From assembly GCA_018873225.1 (NCBI GenBank), contig JAEILZ010000007.1:2852001-2916000 (forward strand): a stretch of DNA of 64,000 nucleotides, read 5' to 3'. Below the pieces are notes generated by a model, which was given only the letters and a program-made list of their open reading frames with translations, was not told the DNA's origin and ran no database searches. The translations under genes and the position numbers were made by a program. Each line of letters starts with the position of its first letter. Positions within the stretch are counted from its first letter, which is position 1. This document shows, in pieces, positions 10,750 through 24,100 of this stretch. Source of the stretch: [Phialemoniopsis] sp. UDSM-2020 (lineage: Eukaryota; Ascomycota; Sordariomycetes; Thyridiales; Thyridiaceae).

Positions 10750-11895
10750 CTAACATTGTTGGGTTACTCTTGAAGGCTTGGAATATGGGTTGGGGCCCAC
10801 ATGAACAGACCTATGTGACATGTGGAAGGTGTCCTTGCACCTTAGAGCTGTTGTCTTGACCTCCTGGTGGTAGACGATGTCGTTTTTGGTAGGTGATTGT
10901 GTAATGGTGAGACCGCCCAGTGCGACCTGTGAAGCCTTGCGAGCGTGGGTTCCGAAGGATGCGATGCGTTCAGATCTAACCGAGATTCCGAAGACGCTGT
11001 GGCAAAGAGTCAAGGAGTAGCCGTCCTGCTGGCAACATCTGTAGACTGTTTTCGACTCCGTGTTAGCCTTCCTCACGGCTGAACAGAGGGGTGGAAGCGG
11101 CATGCTCACTCACGAAGATGCGACGAGTATTGATGACTGTCTTGATGGGCATGTTGTACATATGTCGTGAAAATCAACGATGCGAACTTAACAAAGGTGA
11201 TTTCGAGACAGAAAGACAGAGGAGATGGGAGGTGAAAGGAGCATTTCGTGACGTGTACATCTTTCAATGTTGCTCTTGTGACGTTAGGTCAGACCTGGCG
11301 AAGCAATTGTGCGGTTTGGGGGGTTGAGGGGATCTGACGCGGGGATGGATGGCATGTTGTGGACTCTGAGTTTGACGAGGTGAGTCTAATTCGGCTTAGC
11401 GAAAACTGTTTTTAGGATTATTTTGGCATGCAGAAGACCTCAGGCCCAGACTAATGTCGAGTAGCTATGGTTGAAGTGGGTGATGATGCGTTGTGGACCG
11501 GACTCCAGACTGAGGCTCGATTGGGGTGATAATTGTAGATAATATCTTGATTTTGAAACTCGAGCTAAGTATCCGGAGGTGGTAGTTGAATTTGTGGGTG
11601 CTTACTTAAGTAGTTTGACACATGCAGCAGCTAAAACACTGACATACTTGACTGCGGGAGGCGGCCCATCATGGTGTCTAGGTCTGACACTGCTCACGTT
11701 CGTAAAAGGGGCTGGTCGGCATATATATATGTATACCCAACGTTGACTCAAGAGAAAAGGCCTTTCGAGCCGTCGTGCTCTTTCAATGATTGACTACAAA
11801 ACCAGCTTGATTGTTTCCAGCATAATTCGGTGCGTTCAAAGACATGTGCTATGCTCGCTTGCTCTACAAATCTCAAACGACATAAACAATTGATA

Positions 11896-12192
11896 CTGTT
11901 CAGAGTTGCATCCTAGGTATATACACATGCATTATATGCTAGTACCAGTACAGACAGTATAAGAAAAGTGACAACAGGTCATGCGGCCCGTTCATTCCGC
12001 TACCCACAGATAATTATACAGGTCCTACAGCCAGTTCGCCATCACAGACGCAGCAGAAAGCCAGAATCGGTCCATTTCATGTTCGGCTGAACACAAATCG
12101 AGGGGAGGTGCTGTTCAGATCTGCATCTTAGGTACAGACACATGCATAGAGTGCTAGTACCGGTACGTGTGGGGTAAGAGAGGTGACAATAG
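11896..12192 (+). repeat. Pair of diverged 82-bp direct repeats
   Basis: Copy 1 (11896-11977) and copy 2 (12111-12192) both begin CTGTTCAGA and end GTGACAA-AG. They align over 82 bp without gaps at roughly 76 percent identity, sharing CTAGTACC and ACACATGCAT cores. Most differences are transitions. Flanks are unrelated. Confidence 0.8.
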
Positions 12193-15122
12193 TTTGTCCG
12201 AAGAAGCTTTGGTTCGTGTTTGAGGCGTAGGATGCACAAATCAGGACCGCCGAGGTTCTGTTTGCGACTGGCCTTCGACCTGGACTGTCAGGGGCAAATG
12301 GAGACTGTATACATCTCAGAACGGTGTCATAGGCGGCGTAGAGCCCTTATTGCTTGTGCTGAGCCACTGATTCACAGTGCATGTTCTGGTATACGCTAGC
12401 CCTCGTGTAGTCTCTGCAATATTTGCTCTCCTTGTTCTCTCCACTTGTGATGTTGATGACTGTTATCCCAATTGCGCGTTGCTCGCCTCGCACATCTCTG
12501 GTGCTGCTTCCAGTCACGAGCAAGATTTGACTAATGTTGATGAGACCAACAGCATGAGTGTGGTATTGAGGACAAGCGGTATGGAAGACACTAATTCATC
12601 CTTATGCCAGAGCAACCCAGAGAACACGGCTTCTATCCCCTCCTTGACCGGTTTCACGCCTGCCACACCTGCTTGTAGGCGTCAGACAGCAAGCTTTAGA
12701 TCGAGTGCTCCGCATACTAGTGTAGCTCACCTTATGAAGGAAGATCCCTGAAAACTTGATCGAGTTCCTCAGTACTAAAATGCGTCGAATATTTGCATCA
12801 CTGGTGCACAAACTCTAGATTTGCGATGGCAGCGATGGCAATATCGATTTGCTACTGGGCTTGGCTATCTGAAAGGAGATATTTGAGATGTGAGAGGCAC
12901 TGAAGAGTAGCTTTGAGAAAACCCTTGTTGATGGCAGATGTACAACCCTCGTCCTGAGGACCTTTTGGGGGAGGCAAACGTCATGGAGGAGGTACGCTGC
13001 TTCGTCTGAAGAGAGGACTAACTCCGAAGAGCAATCCGTGGTCAGTGTCCTTGACTTGTCAGTCTTTTGGTCTTGTAACACGCATCGCCACACTTGGGTA
13101 ACGGCATATGCCTGCGTCAAGTCCGGCCAGGGAATCTCAGTGCATCATCATGGCACCCTTCAAAGTCTTGAGAGTTTTCATCGTGGTAGGTCGACTCGGC
13201 GCGGATATTGGTATTCTCTTGCAGGGTCCGCATGTATTGTTCTCGAGCCTAGTATGGCATGCGGCTGACAATGTATGGGACGGTTGTATCAAAGAGGTTA
13301 CTCAGGGGCGGATGGTTTCCGGCGTCGGTTCGTTCGCATGCTTGTCATGGCCGGGAGGGATTGCCTGAGTGGTGTTGGGCAGCAACTCCCCAACTGTAAG
13401 CGAAGCTTGCTCCTTGTTGTCGTCGAAAACTGCCCCACGAATAGCAGTATCCCCTGGAATTGTGGGTCGCCGTAAAAGCTTAAGGTTATTGGTCTGGTTG
13501 TACGGAGTAGATACTGGGTACAGTAGGAGCACGTGGCCAGGGCGACGTCGCCGCCGCCGCCGTCGTCTCTACAGGTCTCTACAGGCTATTTAGCTTTTGC
13601 CGACGAATGCAGCCCTGAAATCCTACCTTATTTTATTTCCTTCGCTTCTTCGCTTCACAACAGCATGCCGTGATAGCTTCCCTGCCTCTATGCAGTCAGC
13701 GAGTGTTGGCACTTGTCTGAGAACCAACCACACGCCGCCACACGCCGCAAAATATCACTGCGATCGAATCGGATGTTTGTCTTCTGAGTGCGCTCCGCTA
13801 CCACTACCTTGACAATGGTCTGCCTGTTTTTGTCAACGGCCTGGAGATATTGACACCCTCTACGGCGAGTGCACCTAGGGCTTCCGGCACGGACATCTAA
13901 AATGCACAGCCTTCCATCTGCCCGGCAGAGACGCCAAGCGAGTCAAAGACTCAGTTGTGTCACTGCCTACGGCACGCCGTCCACCCGAAGAGATGAGGCA
14001 GTTTCTCTTTTCACCCTTTGTCCATCATCAACTTCCACTACTCATGACTCTTACGAAGGCAAGTTTGGCACTATGCATTAGACCCAAGTCCCTCACTAAC
14101 TTATGCAACCCTTGCAGGCTCAATCTTTCGAAAGGAAGCCCTTCTTCTTTCTAGACCAAGCCCTTCAACGACGTGTATTGTCACTGAACATGGACGATGA
14201 GTTTAGTGCCGACGCAGACTTGATTGCCACGCCGAAGTATCTCAACCCAGCCGGCAATCAACGGGTCCAACCACAGGAAGAGAGAGGGTCTGCTCCGCTC
14301 CAGTCCACTGACTATCCTTCTGATGAATCCTCTGCCGGTGGCAGTCCACACATCCGGAACTCCAAGCTGTGCAGTCTCACCACTCCTGCTTTTCTGACCC
14401 TCTTCCTTTCCTATTCCTTTGCGCATTGCAAGGGGCAGATAGGATGCTGGTCGCTCTCGCCGATGAGGTACCACCTCGTAGTGATCCGACCAGGAAGAAA
14501 CGTCTCTCCAAAGTCCGTTGCACCAGGTAGCATTGGTAAAAGCGGACTGTAACTACACTCTGCAAATATCTTGCTTCCACTGTCTCTTCCGCTTCTCTGG
14601 CCCCACTCGCCTTCTCGCGTCTTTCTTCCTCGTTTTCATAGGTGTAATATACGATTCTCGAACGGAAAAGGAGCTCCATGAAAGTATAGCCAGCCACAGA
14701 GTTGATCATGGCCCCCTTTGACCTACCACTCCCCTGACTTTCTTCCACCTTCGACTTTGCTCGTTCATCATCTTCAATCTCAACCTCTTTTTTCTTCGTC
14801 ATACTTCCCAGACTAATGTTCGCTTTAATACAAGCTCATTTTGGTTTACCAACCGCAAACATCTGTCAAAGATGCCCAGAATTTCGAGGGTTTCGAGGGT
14901 TGAATCCACCAGGCGCTGGAGCTCGGCTCTAATTCCGCCTAGACTAGACCTCGAGACTCGCGAGAGTGGGCAAGAAGCGCAATGCTTTTTCTGCGGCATA
15001 ACGAAGGACTGCAGGCCCAGATTTCCGCTGAATGCCTTACCTGTGGCGTTGTAGCCGGCCTCGATGTTAATGTTTGCTCCCTCCTGACAGGAACAACGCA
15101 TGATAGGCACAACTTTGGGTAC

Positions 15123-15332
15123 CTAACTGCTATGGCCTTTGTATGCCTTGATAAAAGTATCGGCGAAGTGCAAATCAATATACTTGCTGATAGCAGCGAA
15201 GCCCCATGAGCCTAAAGAATGCACATCCAGCTGTAAGGAGAGCTTTTTACTAAGCTCCCAGCGACCTGTAAAGCCGGGCTTGGCCTCGCTACCGTTCTGC
15301 CTTGTGACGGCATGTTTATTTAAGTCGTGATG
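15123..15332 (-). pseudogene. Unidentified coding relic without start codon
   Basis: A 69-codon minus-strand frame with no ATG reads like a real globular segment: NGSEAKPGFTGRWELSKKLS, QLDVHSLGSWGF and KYIDLHFADTF. It ends at TAG (15125-15123). Just beyond, after a possible acceptor (CTGTCAG), is EGANINIEAGYNAT followed by a GTAAGG donor-like site. This suggests further exons of the same decayed gene. I do not recognise the family. Confidence 0.35.
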
Positions 15333-17082
15333 TTAAATTTTCCCAGGATTGCATGCCTAGATCAAGGTTCGTATCAGACGCTTTCATTCCGCCGTAGCTT
15401 GTTAGCTAGACTCCACACAGCCAAGAAGCTCAGTTTCATCCTGTGTATCACGTCAGCTTGCTCTCTGTCGGGTCGCTTCCCGTCCACTACTCTGCTATGG
15501 CTACGATAAGAGGGCGCATCTGTCTAGCATCTCATCACGGCCCGCCATTCATTGCAACGATCATCATTGTTTACACACGGCTCCCTGACCCGATTTTGAT
15601 GGTGCCGCTCGCCAAGTCCATGAAGATGAGCTCAGGAGACAGTTGACGGGATCCAGGTGCTGTCTCCGGCCGGCTGCGCATTACACCGGCTCCGTCGTGA
15701 TTGTGCTTTTCGGCGAGATTGACTAGCATCGACGAAGCTCTTGACGCTAGTTGTGGCACCAGTCCCTAGATGGCTGGTGCCTCCTCTTGCTCGCAATGTC
15801 TTGGCATGTCGCTGGAGCACACATCGCCTTATGAAGCTTGGCAAAATATTCTCAAAACAAAAACGTTTTTTAATTTATAAAAGAAACACATAGACGGGTA
15901 GAGAGTCTCAATTCGTTGGCATGGAATAAATATTGATTTTCGTTCACAAGAGGCCGATGTTCTGGAGGCTATGTGATATTTACGTGTCTGCTCTGTCCGG
16001 AGGCAGGCGAGAGGAGGCATGGAAGGAGAATATGGCGCTAACTGCCGAACGTCAAAACCACCAAGTACCGCATGTGCTACATCATACCGCTGGCCTGGTG
16101 TTTGATTAAGGCCCATGACCTAGCGACCCCGAGGCATTCACACCAGGCGGCAGCTCCCAAGCTCGCTTTATCAATAGCTACGCTGAAACAATTGAACTAG
16201 TTACTCGCGAATTATTCGAACCTCATCGAAGCAAACGCTTCTAACTTATTGAAGCAAGCTGTCCACCCGCCAGATCACCACTTCTGATGGCCAGTCCTGA
16301 CGAATGACTGAATTCCCATGTGATGGCCGGTTTCTCAGCGTTGATTCCGAATTTCTTCTGCTACGGCACTGGGTCATCTGCACTTGCCGGGCTTGGGACA
16401 CTATTGAGAGTGATGATAGGAATGGAATCATGTCTGACACTAATTACCTTGACAACGTTGACAACCATGACTTGCCAGTTCTGTGCTTTGTGCTTCGGCT
16501 TTCCCGAAGAAGCAAAGGTTGCTACTACGCTTCAGTCTTACGCAGGCATGCTCGGCAGTGCACCATTCGTCTTCTGCCCTGGTTACGTCTTCATTCCTCT
16601 GGCTTCAAATTCCAATGCGACGCAGAGGAGCCTTGCCTACTGTGCTACGTGGGCTTAAGACTGCCATCTAGCTCACCATGCACCCCACCAGCTGGTGGCG
16701 GGGCGGCAGACCCACAACAAGAAGCCGCGTCCCAGCGTGACGCTTTCAGCCGCATTCGTTTATCTCCAAAGTATCTCCAAACGTCATGTCTCCATTGCTT
16801 CAAAATGTCCAAATTTATTCCAGCGATCACTTCTGGCCAATTCAAGGCACAATTATTTTATCCTCTTTGACCACAAGTCGCCCCATTCTCACCCCGATCT
16901 CACTTACTCTACATCTGTTATTGCCTCTGGCTGCTGCAAAGGCGTCACTCTTCCCAAATCGCCAGATCTTATCCTCCTATCCCCAAGCGACCTCTTCCAT
17001 CTCCTTCTTCCCATGCTACTATTGTCGCAATTGTATTAACACTCTGAACCTTGGTGCACTCGTTCTCATCTGTTGACTGTTG

Positions 17083-17397
17083 TCACTCTGCTTGCTCATT
17101 TCCCTCTTCTTCGCAAAGTTCACCATCCTCATCATCCTCACCATCCTCACCGTCTTCACCGTCCCCACCGTCCTCACCGTCCCCACCGTCCTCACCGTCC
17201 TCACCAGCCTCAACATCCTCACCATCCTCATCATCTACACAGCTTTCTGTCGTTCCAGACATCTTGTTGATCATCGATTTCTTGACCTTGAGTAGATCCC
17301 ACATGACAGGCTCATATTTCCTTATTCTGCATCCGGAGTTCTCTTTTGCCAGCGGCAAATATACCCATAGCGACAATATTGAAAAATCAGAATGCAA
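17083..17397 (-). repeat. 9-bp minisatellite (GAC/GAG-rich on minus strand) inside a small acidic frame
   Basis: Between about 17124 and 17240 the plus strand consists of repeated CACCGTCCT / CACCATCCT units. The minus strand has a 104-codon frame in which this becomes an Asp/Glu/Gly run (repeats of GEDGED/GDGED) after MSGTTESCVDD. It may be the end of an acidic protein or simply a repeat read in frame. There is no other support for a gene. Confidence 0.5.
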
Positions 17398-17522
17398 TTG
17401 ACCTTACATCTTCATCCTCCTTACTGTTTTGGTGTGACTTGTGACGATCTAGCCCTACTGACTACACAGCGAAATCCACTCACGTTTCGGAAGGTATCTT
17501 ACTGACACAGGGAAAATGATAC

Positions 17523-17770
17523 CGTCCTGGGCATGACGATAAAAAAGGCATCCCTCTGTCCTGCATATTGACACAAAACTAGGCGGTTCCAGGAGCACTG
17601 AAGTATTTCGTCCTGGGCATGACGATAAAAAAGGCATCCCTCTGTCCTGCATATTGACACAAAACTAGGCGGTTCCAGGAGCACTGAAGTATTTCGTCCT
17701 GGGCATGACGTTAAAAGGCATCCCTATGTCCTGCATATTGACACAAAACTAGGCGGATTCCAGGAGCAAT
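17523..17770 (+). repeat. 86-bp tandem repeat, about 2.9 copies
   Basis: Units start at 17523, 17609 and 17695, each beginning CGTCCTGGGCATGACG and containing GGCATCCCT and TGACACAAAACTAGGCGG. Copies 1 and 2 are near identical over 86 bp. Copy 3 has lost two bases in the A-run, gained one base in the GGTTCC segment and decays after about 17768. It lies 380 bp upstream of the helicase-gene start codon. Confidence 0.9.
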
Positions 17771-18060
17771 CAAACTTACAAAACCCTCATCTTTTTTCCC
17801 ACTACTTCCCCATCCACAACAAACTTTCCAGGCAAAGCACAGGGCCATTTTCTGTCTTTTTCTTCTCCAGCAACTTCAGAGCGAATCTGAGCCGAATCTG
17901 AGAACGACCTGACAGACTACTTCAAGTCAGCTCGAGCCACATTTTTCAATACATAAATACCCCTCCTACTTCCCTCTTTCCACCCACCTTCATCCATCCA
18001 TCAACATCCCCAACTTCAACCTTTCCTCATCACACAACCCATTCCGCCATCCATACCAAG

Positions 18061-18124
18061 GTAAGCTCATCCCTCTCCATCCTATCATGCAATAATTTAT
18101 TTAACTCTTTCATCTTTTGTGCAG
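18061..18124 (+). other. 5' UTR intron of the helicase gene
   Basis: A canonical donor (AAG|GTAAGC) at 18061 and acceptor (TTTTGTGCAG) ending 18124 lie just upstream of the ATG at 18153. C/A-rich leader-like sequence (CATCCATCAACATCCCC) lies before it. Its presence supports 18153 as the translation start. Confidence 0.6.
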
Positions 18125-18152
18125 GTTGAACATCCGCTACCAAGCATCCCAC

Positions 18153-21100
18153 ATGGGCGATACCAGCCCTCCCCCGGTCGATCCTGGAATCGAGCCCAAG
18201 GTACGTGAATCCTGACATCTCTGGGCGTTATGCTATCATCATCTTAACACTTTGACACAGAAAACTGACGGTGTTCTCGCCCTCGATCCTGGTCAGACCT
18301 TTATGGTTGATGTGAGTTTTGGCACGTATTATTTTACACACGCAGTATCATTGACATGAATATCCTAGTCCACGCTTGCTGTCACCGACTCTCTGGCAGA
18401 CATGCCCACTCAAGCTGAGAACGCAGACGTAAGATTTTTTTCCCCTCCTCGATATCTTTTCAAGTTCATTCTGGCCAAAGGACTGATGATTTTCACAGAA
18501 CATGGACGGCCAGGCTTCTTCCAAGGACGCCATGCAACTTGACACCGATACTGTAAGTAATTTTGCGTGATTCTTTTTCGCCATGGCCAGTTCCTCTTCC
18601 TCAGTTACTAACCAATATCGGTCACTCAGAACCCCGCGAGTACTGACACGGCTACAACCATGCCGCTTCGCACCGATTCCGTGAGTTTCACCTTGCTTTA
18701 TTTTTTTCCCCAAAAAAGACTGGCATGGCACGTGTGCTAACATTATGCAGAACAACGCGGAGAGCTCTACCTCTGTCACTGAGCCACCTCGTGATGAGAC
18801 TCCTGTCGAGGATCCAGAGGATGCTGCCCAGAACTGCTCTGTTTCTGCTGCTGCAGATGCCACTGCCAATCTGCAAACTCCTGTCGAAACCTCACAGGCT
18901 GCTGCAGAGGACAATCTGGACCAGATCCAGGCAGTTGCTGAAACCCCAGAGGTTACTGCCCAGACCAGCTCAGTTCCTGCTGATGCTGATGCCACTGCCA
19001 ATCCGCAAATTCCTGGCGAAGTCGCACAGGATGCTGCCGAGGACAATCTGGATCAGACCCAGACAGTCACCGAGGCTGCCGAGGCTGGTGTAGAGAACTC
19101 GAATCTGGACCTCGCGATCATGGGTGAGAAGATGAAGGACGAGATCTTCCGAAATCTTGGCTTCGCTGGCACTGCTGGAAACCAGACTGTCCACTCGAAG
19201 CCGTTCCGCACCTATGTCTCCGCCAATGACGTCGCTCTGACAACCCCCACTGAGCAAACGGCAGCGTACATCAATGGACCAAAGGGTACAGAGTCCCTAG
19301 ATGCCAAGTTGCACATCGTGTATCTCCCCGCCGACCATAGCTACCTGTCGCTGGACCTGACTGTCAAGGATCCCAAGTTCGACGATCCTCACGTTGCACG
19401 CCTGACCATCTTTTTTGGCGAAGTGGTTCACACCGACGACGACTCTTTCACTCTGAGAAAGGCTAAGTCGAAAGAAGACGGAACTGCACTGATCCGCAAG
19501 TTTTGCCCCAAAGCGCGTGTTCGAGAGCGCTCTTGGCAGCGACTGTGCCATTTCTCCCTGAACGCAAAGGCACGCTTGGACTACCCAGAGCTCGTTCACC
19601 GCAAGCTTCGGTCTACTGCAAGACTCAAGACTCTGGACAAGACACTTGTTGACCTGTCTGAGGTTTGTCGTCGGGGAACTGAGATCAAGTTCGACTTTGT
19701 CTTCCAGTCTGACGTGTTCGATGGACTCCAGTCGGTGCTGACTCGGCTGCTTCCGTATCATGATCCATACCTGGAATACTTTGAGCACTCGCGCAATGCC
19801 CGCTTGATGTTCTTGGACAAGGTTCCTCGTCTGGACGATTCCGACAACCCCATCCGAGACACCCGAGTCATTCCTGCCATCACTCAGTACATCGACAAGA
19901 CACAGTTGCTCGTCCGACAGATGATCGCAACAGTCTTTGACTATGATCTCACGACAGCTCAAGAGAACGAGTTGGCTTCGACCACCATGAAAGCTCTTGC
20001 ACTTCCCTGCCAGCACGTCCTGAAGGACCGCCGCTTCTTCCTCGTCGTCAATCCTGAAGGACAAGAGACAATCTTGCCCCGGGATGGCGATTCGTTCAAG
20101 GTCAAACTACATGGTGTCAATCGGATCGTTCCGGAAAAGGAACCTGTCAATGATGTTGACGTTCCAAAAGTAGCCTACCAGTTCTTCACGGATGTCCTCA
20201 TGCCTGCTATGCACGACGAAGACGGCCCGCAAGATTATATTCTCGCATATTCACGCGGTTTCGTTCGCGACCTGACCGAGCAAGAGGCAGAAGAACTCGT
20301 CCGTAAAGAGGAAGAAAAGGGAGACAATGAGGCCTACCAGGACCGAATCTTTTCCTGGTTTGCAGAGAGGCTCGGTCGAATCTTAGACCCCGAGAATCCA
20401 CAGGCTCCCGCTGATCCAGAGCAGGATACTCCGGCTCCCGCTGATCCAGAGCAGGATACTCCGGCTCCCGCTGTTCCAGAGCAGGATACTCCGGCTCCCG
20501 CTGATCCAGAGCAGGATACTCCGGCGCCCGCTGATCCAGAGCAGGATACTCCGGCTCCCGCTGATCCAGAGCAGGATACTCCGGCGCCCGCTGATCCAGA
20601 GCAGGATACTCCGGCGCCCGCTGATCCAGAGCAGGATACTTCGGCTCCCGCTGATCCAGAGCAGGATACTCCGGCTCCCGCTGATCCAGAGCAGGACTCT
20701 CAGTCTTCCGACGTTTCAGAGCATGATTCTGAGAAGCAAGACTCTGGAGACCAGCGCCAAGACAATTGGGCTTCTGGCAATTGGGAACCTGCACCTCAGG
20801 AATTGGAAGATAACACAGAAGACAACCCGTGGCGCGAATACGACCAGACCGGCGAGAATTGCCTGGATGAGCAAGAGCTCAAACTCCTCTGGTGGAACAG
20901 CGAGCGAGTTGATGTCGTGGCGAACGGAATTCCTTCGCATTACCACATCTACCTCGTGACCATCCCTCTTCAGCCCAGATCTGAGCTACCGGAAGACGTG
21001 GACGATGTTGAGCGCGCTCCCATCGATGTCAAAGTTCCATATATCGACCTTGCCAGTCTCGAGGGTGACCGCAAGGTTCTTTGTGACAAAGACTTCAAGA

Positions 21101-24100
21101 AATACTCCGTCACCATCTCGATCAAGCCGTGCCCGTCGGACAAGGTTATACGCGCAGAGGCAAGCTCTGTCAATGGTCTGCACCATCCCGCGCTGTTTGA
21201 AAAGTCGGATAGACCCGTCTCAGCTCGTTCTGTCGACGCTTTCCAGTATCTAGTCAACTTCCAGCATGACGGTACTGGCGCAACGGATGACATCATCAAG
21301 GATCTGGACGGTGTTGGCAATGTCCTTGACGAGAGCCAACGTGCCAAACTCTCTCCAGTCGTCCAAGATAAGTGGAACCGTCTCAACATGTTTCAGAAGC
21401 AGGCGATGACCCAGATCCCTACTGCTCCCAAGCGTGTCCATATTGTCCCAGGCGTCGCGGGTTGTGGCAAGACTACCCTGGCCGAGAGCATAATGATCTT
21501 TTCTCACTTTGCGGCAAATGCGGACAAGCCTACTGAAGCCCAGACCTTCAAGTCTCTGTACCTGGTCAACAGCAACTTGGCAATCGACCAGGCCGCGCAT
21601 CGGTTCCAGGCGGCCTTTGATGAAGCATACGAGTCTGGTGGTTTTTCAGGACCACGACCCACAGTTATTCGGCTGTATGCCGTCGAGAATGAGGTCAAGA
21701 GCATGAACCGTCGGGTCAGCAAAGACATGCCTGCTATGTTCGACAACGAGGCTTGTGAGAAAGCCCTCGAGACTGAAAAGGTTACGCCCTTGGAGATTCA
21801 GTTCCTCTCGCAGCTCGGCCTGTCACGAATGACCCGTGATGCCCACAAGATTCGAGCCGACCGTTCACGCAAAGCTACAACTCTATCGCTTCACGAGGCC
21901 GCGTACAAGTACTACACCGAAAACCCGGACGATTTCCAGACACTGGGCGAAACAATGGACCGGATTGAAGCCACAGAGGGTAAAGACAAGGATGTTTGGT
22001 CCCTGTTCAAGGCCCTCGTCAAGGAGTTGTACATCAAGACACTCGAGAACCACAATGGTGTTGTCTGTACTACACCTGTTGCGGCATACAACGGTCTGTT
22101 CCGTGCTAACTTTCGGCCAATCATTCTCATTCTGGACGAGGCAGCCAGAATGCCCGAGCTTACATTCTTGATCGGCATCGCTTGGTTTTCTCCAGCCTTG
22201 TGGATCATTGTAGGCGATCCATTCCAGCTCGGACCTTTTGTTCGTGGCGATGAGCATGCTAAGCCTCCGAACCCGATGGTCGCGCAGCTGATGCTCTCCC
22301 CTCTGGCTCGAGCCGTCCAATCTGGAAATGTCAACGGCTATCTGGTCATCAACCACCGTGCATATGGTGGCCTCGGTCTTCTTCCGTCTCGGCTTATCTA
22401 CAATGCCATGATGGATTCTGCTTTTGAAGGCTCCAAGATGTATCCAGCATCTGTCAAGCATTTCTGGAGCTTCCTCAAGGAGAAGATCAACCCTAACCAG
22501 CCCAAGAACCAGATGCGTGTTCTTCTGGAGTTTCCAGATGCTCGAGCTACCAAAGTTGGTACTTCTGTTGTCAACTATGTCCATGCCGAACATATCCTCA
22601 AGATTGTTGTTGCTGCTCTGAAGAATAACACCCTCACCCGGGTCAACTCAACTCGGCCGGCAACCTTCCTGATCCTTGCTCTGTATCAGGCCCAAGTCCG
22701 TGAGTACCAGGTCCGATTTGAGGAGCTAGTCGCAAAGGGTACCATCACCGAGGAGGAGGCCGCTCGTGTTCGGATTGGCACGCTTGATTCTAATCAGGGC
22801 AACGAGGCCGACATGACCTTCGTTGACTTTGTTCAGACGTCTCGCATGGGTTTCACCGCAGATCTGCACCGTCTCTGCTTGGCACTTACTCGCAGTATCC
22901 AAGCTGAAGTCGTCCTCATGAATCGTGGCATGTGGCTGGGCCAGTTTGGCCACAAGATTCTGAATGCAAAGGCCACTATTCTCGGCCGCATCCATGACAA
23001 TCTTAAAGACTGCAACGTTCGCGTCAAATGCTGCCCAGTCTGTCAGACTACCGGCCACACCGACTTTGACAAGCCCGGCTGCCCGCACGACGACCTCAAG
23101 GACGACAGCGAACTGGCAACGCTGGACAACGTCTGTGCCTGCTACCTCCCGCGCCATGCTCTCCTCAAGTGTGTGGTCAAGACTGGCTGTGTTCATTGCG
23201 GAGACTTTGGACACGAGGCAAACGCATGTGACGCCCCCATGCTCTGCGAGTACTGCGGTAAGGACCACCTCACCATCAACTGCCACAAGCAGCCCAATTG
23301 TGGTATTTGCTCCCAGGATGATCACTCCGCTCAGGACTGCCCTGTCTGTCGGTTCTGCCGTCAGATGCACACCGATTGGTGCGATCAAGTAAAGGCGCAC
23401 AGGTCGGCTCGAGCTGTCTGCAAGGACTGCCACAAGTTTGGACACATGGCCTACGAGTGCCCAGACAAGGAAGATGCAGGTGAAGGCTCGTGCCATCGAT
23501 GCGGCGAGTCTGGACACTTTGCCGCCGACTGCGACCAGGAGCCTAACATCGAATGCCGTATCTGTGGAACTCTGGGCCATATAGCCAAAGAGTGTCCCGA
23601 CAAACGCGGCCCGCCAACGTGCTACAAGTGCGGACAGACTGGTCACGTCAAGGCCAACTGCACCAGCACAGAGAAGAAGAAGGTCGAGTTTAAGCCGCTG
23701 ACTGGAGGTTTGAGCACTCTGTCATTCAACGTCGGTCCTGACACGTCCTTCTTCCTCAACGACCAGCATGGCGAAATTGCTTCTGCCTTTGGCGCCATCT
23801 CTGGCCAGAACGACAAGAAGAAGCAGAAGCGGGACAAGAAGAAGAAGAAGTCGAAGGGTGTTGCCGATGCTGACACCGGACCTGAACCCGAAGAGTAAGT
23901 TGTCCGAAATGCACAGATCCTCCCCCCTTGCAGAAGATCATGCCACTGACTCCAAGCAACAGTCTCAACCAGTCTACTGCTGCTGAAGGCTCTGTCGATT
24001 TTGATAATCTTGCCGGTCATGCTGGTGATACAGAGGTTGTTGTTGAAGAGGAGGTTGTTGAAGAGGAGGTTGTTGAAGAGGAGGATCTTCGGAAGACCAA

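Larger units (their letters stand above)
9886..17082. other. Gene-poor relic region
   Basis: Apart from the entries listed separately, about 7 kb contains only short frames without recognisable products. Minus-strand frames at 9947-10207, 10245-10427 and 10750-11109 could belong to the decayed dynamin-like gene or to others. Frames at 12377-12751 (+), 13302-13532 (-), 13869-14552 (+), 14377-14802 (-) and 16304-16870 (+) have no family features. No intact transposase or reverse transcriptase was seen. Confidence 0.5.

Noticed and set aside
20207..20794. Long minus-strand frame with a repeated YPALDQREPE pattern
   Set aside because: It is the antisense reading of the 30-bp coding repeat in the helicase gene.
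23896..23898. TAA as the helicase stop codon
   Set aside because: It sits inside a strong GTAAGT donor; splicing to 23963 keeps the frame and adds an acidic tail.
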